64,000 bases of DNA from Clostridium sp. (GTDB taxonomy: Bacteria > Bacteroidota > Bacteroidia > Bacteroidales > Bacteroidaceae): contig JAMPGY010000015.1 of NCBI GenBank assembly GCA_023663705.1, positions 1 to 64,000 on the forward strand. Direction: 5' to 3'. Shown here in pieces: positions 7,462 through 16,019 of the stretch. How positions within the stretch are numbered: position 1 is the stretch's first letter; each line of letters begins with the position of its first letter. The position numbers were made by a program, and so were the translations under genes. The notes below the pieces were generated by a model. That model did no database searches. It had not been told where the DNA came from and was given only the letters and a program-made list of their open reading frames with translations.

Positions 7462-8354
7462 TTTATTTCTCTGAGTATTCCTAACTTCTCAAACAATCTG
7501 ACCCAACGGTTAATATTGAACCTTTTACGCCATAGCCCGGCACTATTATAGGCATTAAGATAGTGGAAATAGGGAGCGTATAGTTCACGCATCTTTTCTT
7601 CACCATAGCAAGTTATGCCATCGGATATGATGCTTGCAAGGAAGACACATTCCCAGTAGGATTTGCCTTCAAATTGCAGACAGGACACAAAATCACGCTC
7701 AAAACAGGCTTTACGGCTCAGACTTGCTCCAGCGCAATTATAGGCGAATACAAAATCCGGGGTATATGCTATAGGTTCATCTCTTAAGATATTGCATAGC
7801 GATTCTGCATCTTCATAACGGCTAAGGTCTGTGCGGTTAGGGTATTTTAAAAGAATCTCCCGTTTGACAAGCATGCTGCCTGTGCGCGGATTATAATTGT
7901 CTTTTACCCATTCTTCAAAGTTGTCTTTAATGATACCCTTTCTCAGAGAAGAAAAATGCCTGCGAAATTCTCCTCTTACATAGCTGCATGTGCGCCCGCA
8001 GGATATGTTCGTATTGTATTTTGTCAAAGTCCCGATAAGCCGCTCAATTGCTTTCGGAAGGAGTAAATCATCGGCATCAAGAAATATAATGTATTCTCCT
8101 TGTGCCTGTTCTACGCCAAGATTACGTGCCGAGCTGACCCCTCCGTTCTCTTTTTGTATCAATCGGAATCGTTGGTTGGCAAGAAAGGGCTTGACAAACT
8201 CTACACTGTCATCTGTTGATCCGTCGTTTACAATCAGGCATTCCCAATTCTGATAAGTCTGTTGTGATACAGATTTCAGCGTTCCGGTTATGGCTTCTCT
8301 CTTGTTGTATAGTGGTATGACGATGGATATTAATGAATTGTCAGGAACTGTCAT
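7458..8354 (-). CDS. glycosyltransferase family 2
   Basis: 298 residues. GT-A fold landmarks: ISIVIPLYNKREAITGTLKSV (9-29), Asp44 in VNDGSTDDS, NGGVSSARNLG (70-80) and the metal-binding FLDADD (91-96). The C-terminal half carries hydrophobic stretches typical of membrane-associated GT2 enzymes. It is the only clearly intact glycosyltransferase in this locus. Substrate unknown. Confidence 0.9.
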   Translation of the reverse strand: MTVPDNSLISIVIPLYNKREAITGTLKSVSQQTYQNWECLIVNDGSTDDSVEFVKPFLANQRFRLIQKENGGVSSARNLGVEQAQGEYIIFLDADDLLLPKAIERLIGTLTKYNTNISCGRTCSYVRGEFRRHFSSLRKGIIKDNFEEWVKDNYNPRTGSMLVKREILLKYPNRTDLSRYEDAESLCNILRDEPIAYTPDFVFAYNCAGASLSRKACFERDFVSCLQFEGKSYWECVFLASIISDGITCYGEEKMRELYAPYFHYLNAYNSAGLWRKRFNINRWVRLFEKLGILREIK

Positions 8355-8378
8355 GTCTTATATAGCGTAATCAGTTAA

Positions 8379-9476
8379 TTATATGGACTCTAATATTCTC
8401 ATAGATTTTTTCCGGTAGTCTTGAAGCAGAGTGTTTATTCGGTTCCAGTTGATGGGTGTTTTCATTTTTTTTGTAATCTCTTCTTTGTTGTTTATATCTG
8501 TTACACGGTCGTGCAAGTCAAAACGCGATAGAATGGTATCGAAGCGTGTTGTACCTCTGAGTTCATTGAGAAAGACAACAAACGGTTTGTTGAATAGTAT
8601 GGAGAAAACTACTCCATGGAATGAATCCGTAACTACGTACTCCGCATCGATGAAACCCTGAATCCATGATTCTATGGATGCTAATTGCTTGCATTCCTCT
8701 TGTCCTTCCTCTTCCAATACAGAATATACGTTTTTATTTAAGTCGCTTGACAAATGCTGGATACAGTTCTTTTTGCTTTCTGTTGAATCCAGTATATAGC
8801 TGTAAATGCCTTTATGGGCAGAGTCCTTTTTCAATCCAAGATTTTGAATGTAATCTTCGCATGTCAAAAGCATTGTGGGATCTAAAACGCATGTGGCATC
8901 GCAATTTAAAAGTTCCTTGCAAATATCCACTCCAGATTCTTCCCGTACACTGATCGTGTCGAATAAAGATAATTGGTGAGTATAAGTTTTAATCTGTTGT
9001 GCTGTATATTGCAGTGTCTCTTTAGTCTGGCCGAATGAGGCAGCGTAAGCGATACGTTTGATATCGCATCCGTTGGCAAATATTAAAAAGGCTTTGTTTA
9101 AATCGTAATAGTTCTCACCACGCCATATCTGGTCGCTGCCTACAATAATAGTTCTTGGTCCTGTTAGTCTGAACTGCTTCGGAGAATCAAACTGTAGCAT
9201 GGGAGCCATTCTCTCTGTGCAAAACTTTTTAATAAGTCTTGCATTGTTTTTATTCAGAGTACTTTTGTTGATATTCCTTTTTCTACCAAGTAATTTGATT
9301 ATATATTGTTTGATATAGCTAAGATAACGTCTTATGTTACCACGATCGAAATATGGGCCAAATTCAATGAAACACACGTTATGACCAAGCTCTTGAAGTT
9401 TGGTCTGTAAAGCATAAGCCTGTAATATACCTCCATAATTGACATGGAAAGGGAGTGTTAAGATTCCGATTTTCAT
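8379..9476 (-). CDS. polysaccharide pyruvyl transferase family protein (second copy)
   Basis: 365 residues. N-terminal MKIGILTLPFHVNYGGILQA is the classic start of the WcaK/CsaB-like family; GSDQIWRGENYYDLNKAFL (about 113-131) and DSFHGVVFSILFNKPFVVFL (about 283-302) are the other two hallmark blocks. It is only distantly similar to the copy at 4731-5747, so they are not recent duplicates. Predicted to add pyruvate ketals or, in unproven relatives, to act as a glycosyltransferase. Followed 24 nt later by the GT2 gene. Confidence 0.87.
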   Translation of the reverse strand: MKIGILTLPFHVNYGGILQAYALQTKLQELGHNVCFIEFGPYFDRGNIRRYLSYIKQYIIKLLGRKRNINKSTLNKNNARLIKKFCTERMAPMLQFDSPKQFRLTGPRTIIVGSDQIWRGENYYDLNKAFLIFANGCDIKRIAYAASFGQTKETLQYTAQQIKTYTHQLSLFDTISVREESGVDICKELLNCDATCVLDPTMLLTCEDYIQNLGLKKDSAHKGIYSYILDSTESKKNCIQHLSSDLNKNVYSVLEEEGQEECKQLASIESWIQGFIDAEYVVTDSFHGVVFSILFNKPFVVFLNELRGTTRFDTILSRFDLHDRVTDINNKEEITKKMKTPINWNRINTLLQDYRKKSMRILESI

Positions 9477-9583
9477 GTATTAATACAAGTTGGTTATTCT
9501 TTCCTTATAAGAATTTTACTTGGAATTTTGTTGTAAAAACTTTAGCCATTTGAATGAACTTATTCTCATCCTTTTTTGTTTTT

Positions 9584-11347
9584 TTACTTCACAATTCTCT
9601 TTATCACTCCCTTAACCGGTTGTGGAATTTGCTCTTTTAGTTTTTGTTTCAATGTTTTGGCTTCGTGCTTTAAGTTGTTTATAATTCTTAGGGCATCGCT
9701 TTCGTCCTCGTTGGTGGTAAACACTTCAAAAAGCATCGGACGATCATGCACAGAAGCATCCAAGAAACGATCTATCATGCGAAGGTACTCTTCTTTGTCG
9801 TTAGCCGCAAAATACTCAAAACCTAAATCCTCTGCATAGTGGCGAATAAGGTCTTGCGACTTGTTACCGTAGTGTCCAGCTGCTGCCATATAGAGGTCTG
9901 CCGATTCACCGAAACGAGCGGCTGGATGATTGTAATTGCGAAATTCTGTTCCTTTCCCATTATTCACTAACAAAATACGGATGTTACTGTTAACATGACG
10001 GTTACCCAATGCATTTAAATCGTAGAAGAACGCAAGGTCGCCTGTAATGAGGTAATGAAGTCGGTCGGGACGAGCCAATGCTCCGCCTATCATAGACGAG
10101 GTACAACCATCAATGCCGAAACCTCCAGTGTTAGTGAACCCCTGACCTTGTACAGAAGCCGGTACTTCAAACAATGCCCAAGTGCGCATGGAGTTAAGAA
10201 TGCCAAGATGCAATACACTATTCTCAGGAAGTCGATGGGCGGTCTGCTGTGCCAACCACACGTTGGAGAAAGGTAATTCTGGAATGAGAGACAACAAGTT
10301 TTCGTTTTCTTCACGGAATTCATTCAGCCAAGTGTCACTTCCTGATTTTCTACTTCCTGATGAAGTAGCCATATCTGCATAACGAGCAAAAAACTCCTCT
10401 TCAGTCATTTCGAACACATTGGTAAGTTTACCAAATAGATCGCGAAGTTCGCCATCTTCATTCACGCGCCACACTTGCTGTGTATCTCCAGCACCGCCAT
10501 TTCCATAACCTGTAACTTCTCCAATGTGTATTAACAAGTCTGAGTGATAGGCTGGTTTACGATAATTCTCCTGTTGGTTAAGAAGAGTGTTACAAGCACG
10601 GTAAAGTCCGGTATAGTTACTTCCGTGTTCACAGAAAACCACAGCACCATAGGCTTCGCAAAAGCGATCAATCTGACATGTCTGCGAATCTGTCCATGGA
10701 ATATGGCTTCCGACAGCGATTGCCACACGTCCGCTCGGTATTTCGGGCCATTCATCTTTGGGCAGGTAACGATGTATGCAACGTGCTACGGGAAGCTCTT
10801 TTACCGAAAAGTCTGGATTATAATCGGTTGCAAGGTTAATGTGTACAGGTCCTCCACCGTGGTGGGTTAAAGCCAATACTGCGCGGTTGAGGCGAATAGT
10901 GGCATCCCACTCATCGTTTGAATCTCTAGGTACGGCTACATGCTCGCTATGTACACAAATGTCTTTCATCTGTATGCTACGATCCATCATTTGGGGTATC
11001 AAATGTCCGATACGATTCTCATTTTGCGTGGCGGTGACGGCCAAAATAGGCAATTTACGATAGTAAGCTTCTGTCAGTCCTGGTACATAGTTACGCGACG
11101 CAGTAGCCCCCGTACACGATAACACAACAGCTTCTCCCGATTCGGCAGTCATGCCGCAAGCTATATAAGCTGCCGAACGTTCGTCAGCTGCCGAATAAAC
11201 CTCAAACCAGGAATCGTTCTGTACACTGCCTACAAAAGAGACATTAGTTGTTCCCGGAGAAGCAATGATTTTTTTTATCCCGTGTTGTTTTAGCAAAGAA
11301 ATTAATATCTGTTGCCCACGTTCTACTGAATAATATTTTTGTTCCAT
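9584..11347 (-). CDS. ThDP-dependent enzyme, MenD/acetolactate-synthase-like, in glycan locus
   Basis: 587 residues from the ATG at 11345-11347; an upstream in-frame start would run into the SDR gene. The N-terminal Pyr domain has the catalytic Glu56 (AADERSAAYIACGMTAESG) and SCTGATASRNYVPGLTEA, resembling MenD. The C-terminal PP domain has GD...NN (GDLAFFYDLNAL, then VNNGKG). It is not the housekeeping menaquinone gene by context: it sits between an SDR and glycan genes. It could make or decarboxylate a 2-oxo-acid used as a non-sugar substituent or for chain extension. The C-terminus ends in a basic helix (KQKLKEQIPQPVKGV). Confidence 0.8.
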   Translation of the reverse strand: MEQKYYSVERGQQILISLLKQHGIKKIIASPGTTNVSFVGSVQNDSWFEVYSAADERSAAYIACGMTAESGEAVVLSCTGATASRNYVPGLTEAYYRKLPILAVTATQNENRIGHLIPQMMDRSIQMKDICVHSEHVAVPRDSNDEWDATIRLNRAVLALTHHGGGPVHINLATDYNPDFSVKELPVARCIHRYLPKDEWPEIPSGRVAIAVGSHIPWTDSQTCQIDRFCEAYGAVVFCEHGSNYTGLYRACNTLLNQQENYRKPAYHSDLLIHIGEVTGYGNGGAGDTQQVWRVNEDGELRDLFGKLTNVFEMTEEEFFARYADMATSSGSRKSGSDTWLNEFREENENLLSLIPELPFSNVWLAQQTAHRLPENSVLHLGILNSMRTWALFEVPASVQGQGFTNTGGFGIDGCTSSMIGGALARPDRLHYLITGDLAFFYDLNALGNRHVNSNIRILLVNNGKGTEFRNYNHPAARFGESADLYMAAAGHYGNKSQDLIRHYAEDLGFEYFAANDKEEYLRMIDRFLDASVHDRPMLFEVFTTNEDESDALRIINNLKHEAKTLKQKLKEQIPQPVKGVIKRIVK

Positions 11348-11366
11348 ATTGTTGTATAATCCTTTT

Positions 11367-12248
11367 TTAAAACCCGTAATGCATATCATCATAAGTAATA
11401 ATACCTGCCCCACCTGTCATATAAACAATACTTCCTATAATAGTCCGTCCCATCCCGGAAGTTAAAAAAACAGCCATATTGGCGATTTCGTCAGCTGTGG
11501 CATATCTACCTAAGGGACAAGTCGGATGTTGCAAGTTCATATTTCCTTCACTTTCATTTATGAGCATTGGGGTAGCCGTAGGTCCCGGAGCTAATCCGTT
11601 TACGATTATACCATGTGGTATCAAAGACTTTGCCATACCCGCTGTCAAGGCTTTTATAGCTTGTTTACTTAATGTATATGCAGAACTAGCAGGTCGCATA
11701 CTGGACGAGGATGCGATATTCAGAATGTTTCCTTGAATATTGTTGTCTTTCATACGTCTGGCCACCAATTGAGACAGGAAGAACACACCCTTTAAATTAG
11801 TATCCATAACCTTGTCAAACTCCTCTTCTGTAGCACAGCCAAACTCCCCCCCCAATATACCGGCGTTATTCACTAAAATATCCACATTACCATTCATAGA
11901 CTCAACGATGTGCTTAAGATGAGACTCAAAAGATGAGGTTTGAATATTATCCATCGTTTCAGAAAAAACACGACCCTCGTATTCCCCTTCTGAAGAAAGT
12001 TTTCCTACTATGCTTTTCAGTTTTTCTTCACTTCTTCCGGTGATACATACAGTAGCTCCAGCTCTAAGCATAGCTTGTGCCGTAGCCAATCCTATACCGC
12101 TGGTTCCCCCTGTAATAAGAGCCTTTCTACCAACAAGCAAATCGGACGGGGCTAACTGAACAATATTAGCCGTTACCTGTTTGGTTGGCTCAGGAATACA
12201 TGATAATAAAAAATGCAGTCCTTTTCTGACTATTTTCTGTATTGCCAT
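11367..12248 (-). CDS. short-chain dehydrogenase/reductase
   Basis: 293 residues. A 35-residue N-terminal extension precedes the classical SDR core: TGGTSGIG (46-53) for NAD(P), NNAG, a Ser in NIASSSSMRP and the YxxxK pair in SAYTLSKQAIKAL (near residue 190). The C-terminus (GSIVYMTGGAGIITYDD) is typical. It starts right after the flippase gene (1 nt between) and is followed by the ThDP enzyme, suggesting the two act in sequence: carboligation or decarboxylation, then keto reduction. Confidence 0.87.
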   Translation of the reverse strand: MAIQKIVRKGLHFLLSCIPEPTKQVTANIVQLAPSDLLVGRKALITGGTSGIGLATAQAMLRAGATVCITGRSEEKLKSIVGKLSSEGEYEGRVFSETMDNIQTSSFESHLKHIVESMNGNVDILVNNAGILGGEFGCATEEEFDKVMDTNLKGVFFLSQLVARRMKDNNIQGNILNIASSSSMRPASSAYTLSKQAIKALTAGMAKSLIPHGIIVNGLAPGPTATPMLINESEGNMNLQHPTCPLGRYATADEIANMAVFLTSGMGRTIIGSIVYMTGGAGIITYDDMHYGF

Positions 12249-12249
12249 A

Positions 12250-13788
12250 TTATTTTTTTTTAATTTTATTTTTAAATATCAAAACTCTTTCTTTCAAGAA
12301 TTCCCGTTCTCCGGATGTGAAGCCCCATTGATAGGAGCAAAAGATAGTCCAAAGTACGGCTATGGGAGAAACTACAAGGAAATGCCAAATACCATCCGGT
12401 ATCCACCATGCGATAAAGATAGGTATTGTAAAGGCTATCATAGATACCCATAAACAGGGAAGTATAGCCTCACGAAGAAAACGTGGCACGGGAAAGCGTA
12501 TCAGGCGGCGAAGGGTATAGAAACGTACAATATTCAATAGAAAATAGACAACAATGAAGATGACGTAGGGAGTCCACACCGGTGCACCGAGTTTAAAAGC
12601 TATCCATGACAATGGAAATACAAGGCATCCCCATGCCGTAACCTCTATCTGATAGCGGCGTATATCGCCTTGTGCCTGAATTAGTTTTAGCAAGGCATTT
12701 CCCGACTGTACTGCTAACGACTCGAACATCGTAAGTCGGAGGAAGATGCCGGCCAAGGGAGGCACTTCTACCAGCCACAATTGTAACAGTGTGTCGGCTT
12801 CAAGACAAACCGGGACTATAAATATGTACATCAATAACCAAGTGAATTTTGTGCCTCGAATCGTTAACTTTACTGTATAATCAAAATCCCCAGAAGCAAG
12901 AGATTTAGTAATTTGCGGGCTAAAAGCCGTGGTAAAGTCATTCACAAATTTCTGCACGGCACTATTTACTGTATTAGCCACACCGCGAGAGGCATTAAAA
13001 ACAACACCATAGAATACATTAACCAACATATTAACACCTTGTGTGTTGAATGACCACGCGCTATTGCCAAACAAACTCCAGCCTGCATAGCTTCCCATCT
13101 CTTTCAATAGCTTTGTATCAAACCCTTTGCGAAATCTTGCTTCCTTAAAATGTTTGTAACAGTAGAAACAATAGAACAATGTCATAAATATACTGGAAAC
13201 AGTAAGCAGTATGGAAAAAAGTATCAGACGATCGCCACCATAAGCTTGTATCGAAAAACAAAGAATGAGTTTCACCATGACATCCGCAATGCCCATATAA
13301 GCATAAACACTCATGTGTTCATAAGCAATAATTACAGAAGTGAAGGGAACTCCCACTAAACCTATGGCAGTACTCAGGACGGAACACTGCAACACCCAAT
13401 TCGCAGCTTTCATACGATCAATCGGGATATTTGCTTGTGCGTTGAGAAACCATACACCGACAATTTCAAGTACAACAATAGCTATAACCGCCATAATAAT
13501 CTGTATGTTTACCGATGTACTGAATACAGTCCTTTGCCTCTGTACATTTCCTTCTCCTATAGCATAGGTGATATATCGACTGATTGCCGCGGCCATAGAT
13601 CCAGTAATAATATACGACATGCTGGTGAGGCCGCCTACCACGTTGTTAATACCATAATTGTCTACACCCAATGCCTGTAACATAATGCGCCCAGTGTAAA
13701 GGCTTACGCACATTGTGATGAAAGTGCGCATGTAAAGCATGAGCGTGTTTTTGGCTATGTGCTTGTTGTTTTGTGACTGGTTGGACAT
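12250..13788 (-). CDS. Wzx-type polysaccharide flippase
   Basis: 512 residues with about twelve to fourteen hydrophobic segments of the MOP/MATE superfamily. The N-terminus (KNTLMLYMRTFITMCVSLYT, GRIMLQALGVDNYGINNVV) is highly characteristic of Bacteroidales O-antigen/capsule flippases. It moves lipid-linked repeat units across the inner membrane. No Wzy polymerase or initiating phosphoglycosyl transferase is visible nearby, so these must be supplied elsewhere or the product is not a Wzy-type polymer. Confidence 0.9.
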   Translation of the reverse strand: MSNQSQNNKHIAKNTLMLYMRTFITMCVSLYTGRIMLQALGVDNYGINNVVGGLTSMSYIITGSMAAAISRYITYAIGEGNVQRQRTVFSTSVNIQIIMAVIAIVVLEIVGVWFLNAQANIPIDRMKAANWVLQCSVLSTAIGLVGVPFTSVIIAYEHMSVYAYMGIADVMVKLILCFSIQAYGGDRLILFSILLTVSSIFMTLFYCFYCYKHFKEARFRKGFDTKLLKEMGSYAGWSLFGNSAWSFNTQGVNMLVNVFYGVVFNASRGVANTVNSAVQKFVNDFTTAFSPQITKSLASGDFDYTVKLTIRGTKFTWLLMYIFIVPVCLEADTLLQLWLVEVPPLAGIFLRLTMFESLAVQSGNALLKLIQAQGDIRRYQIEVTAWGCLVFPLSWIAFKLGAPVWTPYVIFIVVYFLLNIVRFYTLRRLIRFPVPRFLREAILPCLWVSMIAFTIPIFIAWWIPDGIWHFLVVSPIAVLWTIFCSYQWGFTSGEREFLKERVLIFKNKIKKK

Positions 13789-13862
13789 GGATTAGAATGA
13801 ATAGTGTGTTGAATTTACAGTTCCTGTTTCTATTCTCATATTTGTGTTTTTAGCATGAGAAC

Positions 13863-14966
13863 TCATGATCTTGGTTTCATTATGGTTGAGATCAGCTCTT
13901 CTTTACCGTTTTTTAATAATTCTTTGATTTCTTCGTTGTTTGCAATATCACTTGCCAAAGTTCCTATAATGGAAGTGGAAAAAGAGCTAACAATCTGTTG
14001 TACGATATTTGTGTTTATGTTATCAAATTCTCCATTTAATTCAATTCTAACGGCTTCAGAAACTTTCTTGCCCATTTTGCTCGGTAGATTGGAAACCTCA
14101 TAAGTAATAAATGCAAGCAATAAAGGAGCAATAATCCAAGCAATTGATATACCTCCTAAATGAGCACCGACCAATGTTATCGTCGCAGCAAGTATTTTAG
14201 CTACAACAATCTTTTTAACAGCCGTCATCATCATTGTTTTCATTGCTGTACTTGCCAAAACTTTGGCGATGACAGTTTTCATAGAAACTGCTAAACTTTT
14301 TGCCATGACCGCAACCATTGCCTTTGAAATGGGAAGTGCAGCAGCAAATGCTACAATATGACTTGTGGATGTAGTTATAATATGTCCACATGTATCAGTA
14401 ATATCTACATTAAGTGTTTTCTCTAAATGATGAATTATGGCAGATGTCATTTGAGATTTCACAGCAGATGGTAATGTACCATTAGAAATCTCAATCATCT
14501 GTTTGGATAATTGTTCTACAAATATGTGGTCTTTTAATAGCTGGTCAAGCAGTGATTTAGAGATACATTCTGTATTGTCTTTATAGAAAGATGAAAATTT
14601 ATTGGTTACAAGTTGTACAATGTCGTCTGTTAGTACGGAATCTACGGCATAACCATTATATTTCTTTTTTCTCAAAAAAGATATAAAACGTGGCGTATAG
14701 CCGCTCATAACTTCCGATGGATACCATGTAGAAGATATGTTACCATCCGTATTCCTCAAAACAATAGTTAAGCAATCCTGCCATGACCGGTTGGAAATAT
14801 GTGAATTAATTGCGGATTCCACCGAATCTAGAAATCCTTTCTTTTTATTTCCCAGCTTCTGAACAATTTCATTAATATTATTCATGTCCTTATATATATC
14901 GTAATTGATTGTGTTTATATAATTATCTGGTATTCTGTTGCTTATTATGTAATTTGTTCTAGTCAA
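13863..14966 (-). CDS. unknown protein with long hydrophobic helical region, paired with DUF2971
   Basis: 367 residues, family not recognised. An N-terminal soluble part (1-200) is followed by about ninety mostly hydrophobic residues (about 203-295) with interspersed Lys and repeating Ala/Met/Val-rich helices (for example MAKSLAVSMKTVIAKVLAS), then a soluble helical tail. The pattern recalls pore-forming or membrane-inserting effector domains rather than a transporter. The start overlaps the DUF2971 stop by 8 nt, so the two are translationally coupled. AT-rich compared with the flanking genes. Sits between the TPR-like gene and wzx in the same orientation. Confidence 0.6.
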   Translation of the reverse strand: MTRTNYIISNRIPDNYINTINYDIYKDMNNINEIVQKLGNKKKGFLDSVESAINSHISNRSWQDCLTIVLRNTDGNISSTWYPSEVMSGYTPRFISFLRKKKYNGYAVDSVLTDDIVQLVTNKFSSFYKDNTECISKSLLDQLLKDHIFVEQLSKQMIEISNGTLPSAVKSQMTSAIIHHLEKTLNVDITDTCGHIITTSTSHIVAFAAALPISKAMVAVMAKSLAVSMKTVIAKVLASTAMKTMMMTAVKKIVVAKILAATITLVGAHLGGISIAWIIAPLLLAFITYEVSNLPSKMGKKVSEAVRIELNGEFDNINTNIVQQIVSSFSTSIIGTLASDIANNEEIKELLKNGKEELISTIMKPRS

Positions 14967-15867
14967 AAATCAAACTGAATTTTTTTTCATCCAATCTGCT
15001 ATGATGTAATTTTATATTTTTATTCTTTGCGTCATTTGATACTATTTTTTGAATTTGTTTCTTTTGTTCCAAAGGTGTTTTACATCCAAGATATACATCA
15101 ACGATTGCATTTTCGCTCAATTTTATAACCGGATTGTCATTGTGGTCATACCATATAATATTTTGTTTTTTATTCTGCCCATCAAAGAAGTACCGATATT
15201 CCTGTTCATACTCCCAAATGTGATGTTTTTTAGTCAGGACATTCTTTATATCTGTCCAGATTCCCTTTTCTTCAACATCTTCAAAACCAGACTTTTGGTG
15301 AGAATAATTAATTTGTATAGGGGGGTCATCAACAAATGGTTGTGTGCTCATGTCAAATCCGAGAACAATTCCACGGTGTGAGTTGGCATAATGACTCCAC
15401 ATGAGAAAATTATTGTTGTTCTTAGAAAAGCAAGATGTATATGTATTAATCAACTTAATAAAAACGGCTTCTATGTATTGTGGCAATTCGGTTTCAGGTA
15501 TTGCGTTTTTTTTGTCATTAGTGAGGTTGTCCGACATATAACCACTCAGTATAGAAATAGAGGCTAATATACAGAGTGATAGTATTGGCATTGCTATTAA
15601 GCCTGCTGTCGTAGTAATGAGGGCTTTTGTAAACTTATCACCCCATTTCTCCTGTTTGGCCTTCTTGACAATATGTTCTGTTATCGTTTTTTTCAAATCT
15701 TCCGGGTTTGCATATTTTGCAACTGACGCAAGGTATTCATAATCAAGATTGGTTATCGGGCATTCATACGGATCGTTATAATGTGAAAAATGTCCTAATG
15801 GTAAGGAGTTGTTCCGCAGAATATACCGTGCTCTTTCAAATGACATGTATTGATACAAAGTATTCAT
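14959..15867 (-). CDS. DUF2971 family protein with membrane insertion
   Basis: 302 residues. DUF2971 hallmarks are clear: YQYMSFERARYILRNNSL at the N-terminus, the LMWSHYANSHRGIVLGFD block (about 160-177) and WEYEQEYRY (about 217-225). Between the first and second blocks is an inserted hydrophobic stretch (about 103-125) that would anchor the protein in the membrane, which is not part of the domain as I know it. The biochemical role of DUF2971 is unknown to me. It is the first gene of a coupled two-gene cassette. Confidence 0.72.
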   Translation of the reverse strand: MNTLYQYMSFERARYILRNNSLPLGHFSHYNDPYECPITNLDYEYLASVAKYANPEDLKKTITEHIVKKAKQEKWGDKFTKALITTTAGLIAMPILSLCILASISILSGYMSDNLTNDKKNAIPETELPQYIEAVFIKLINTYTSCFSKNNNNFLMWSHYANSHRGIVLGFDMSTQPFVDDPPIQINYSHQKSGFEDVEEKGIWTDIKNVLTKKHHIWEYEQEYRYFFDGQNKKQNIIWYDHNDNPVIKLSENAIVDVYLGCKTPLEQKKQIQKIVSNDAKNKNIKLHHSRLDEKKFSLIFD

Positions 15868-15906
15868 AATAATATTGATTGTTGGTATCCTGCAAAATGT
15901 TTATGC

Positions 15907-15944
15907 CCTTTAGAAAGCCTTTTGTTCTGGCTGCTTTCTAAAGG
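15907..15944. repeat. perfect 12-bp inverted repeat between operon genes
   Basis: CCTTTAGAAAGC (15907-15918) and GCTTTCTAAAGG (15933-15944) pair perfectly with a 14-nt loop. It lies between the TPR-like gene and the DUF2971 gene. There is no T run on the minus strand after it, so it is a weak terminator at best; a processing site or partial terminator bypassed by the UpxY antiterminator is possible. Confidence 0.6.
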
Positions 15945-16019
15945 AATGTCGTGAAAAACTTGTTTTAATCGTTTGTTGATGCTGATGCCGATGGCAGGCG
16001 GTGTCAGCTTTGGCGGGAT

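Noticed and set aside
9584-11347. Housekeeping menD
   Set aside because: Similarity to MenD is only domain-level, and no other menaquinone gene is adjacent; context is a glycan operon.
15907-15944. Terminal inverted repeats of an insertion sequence
   Set aside because: The 12-nt arms are only 14 nt apart with no coding sequence between them, so it is a hairpin, not element ends.
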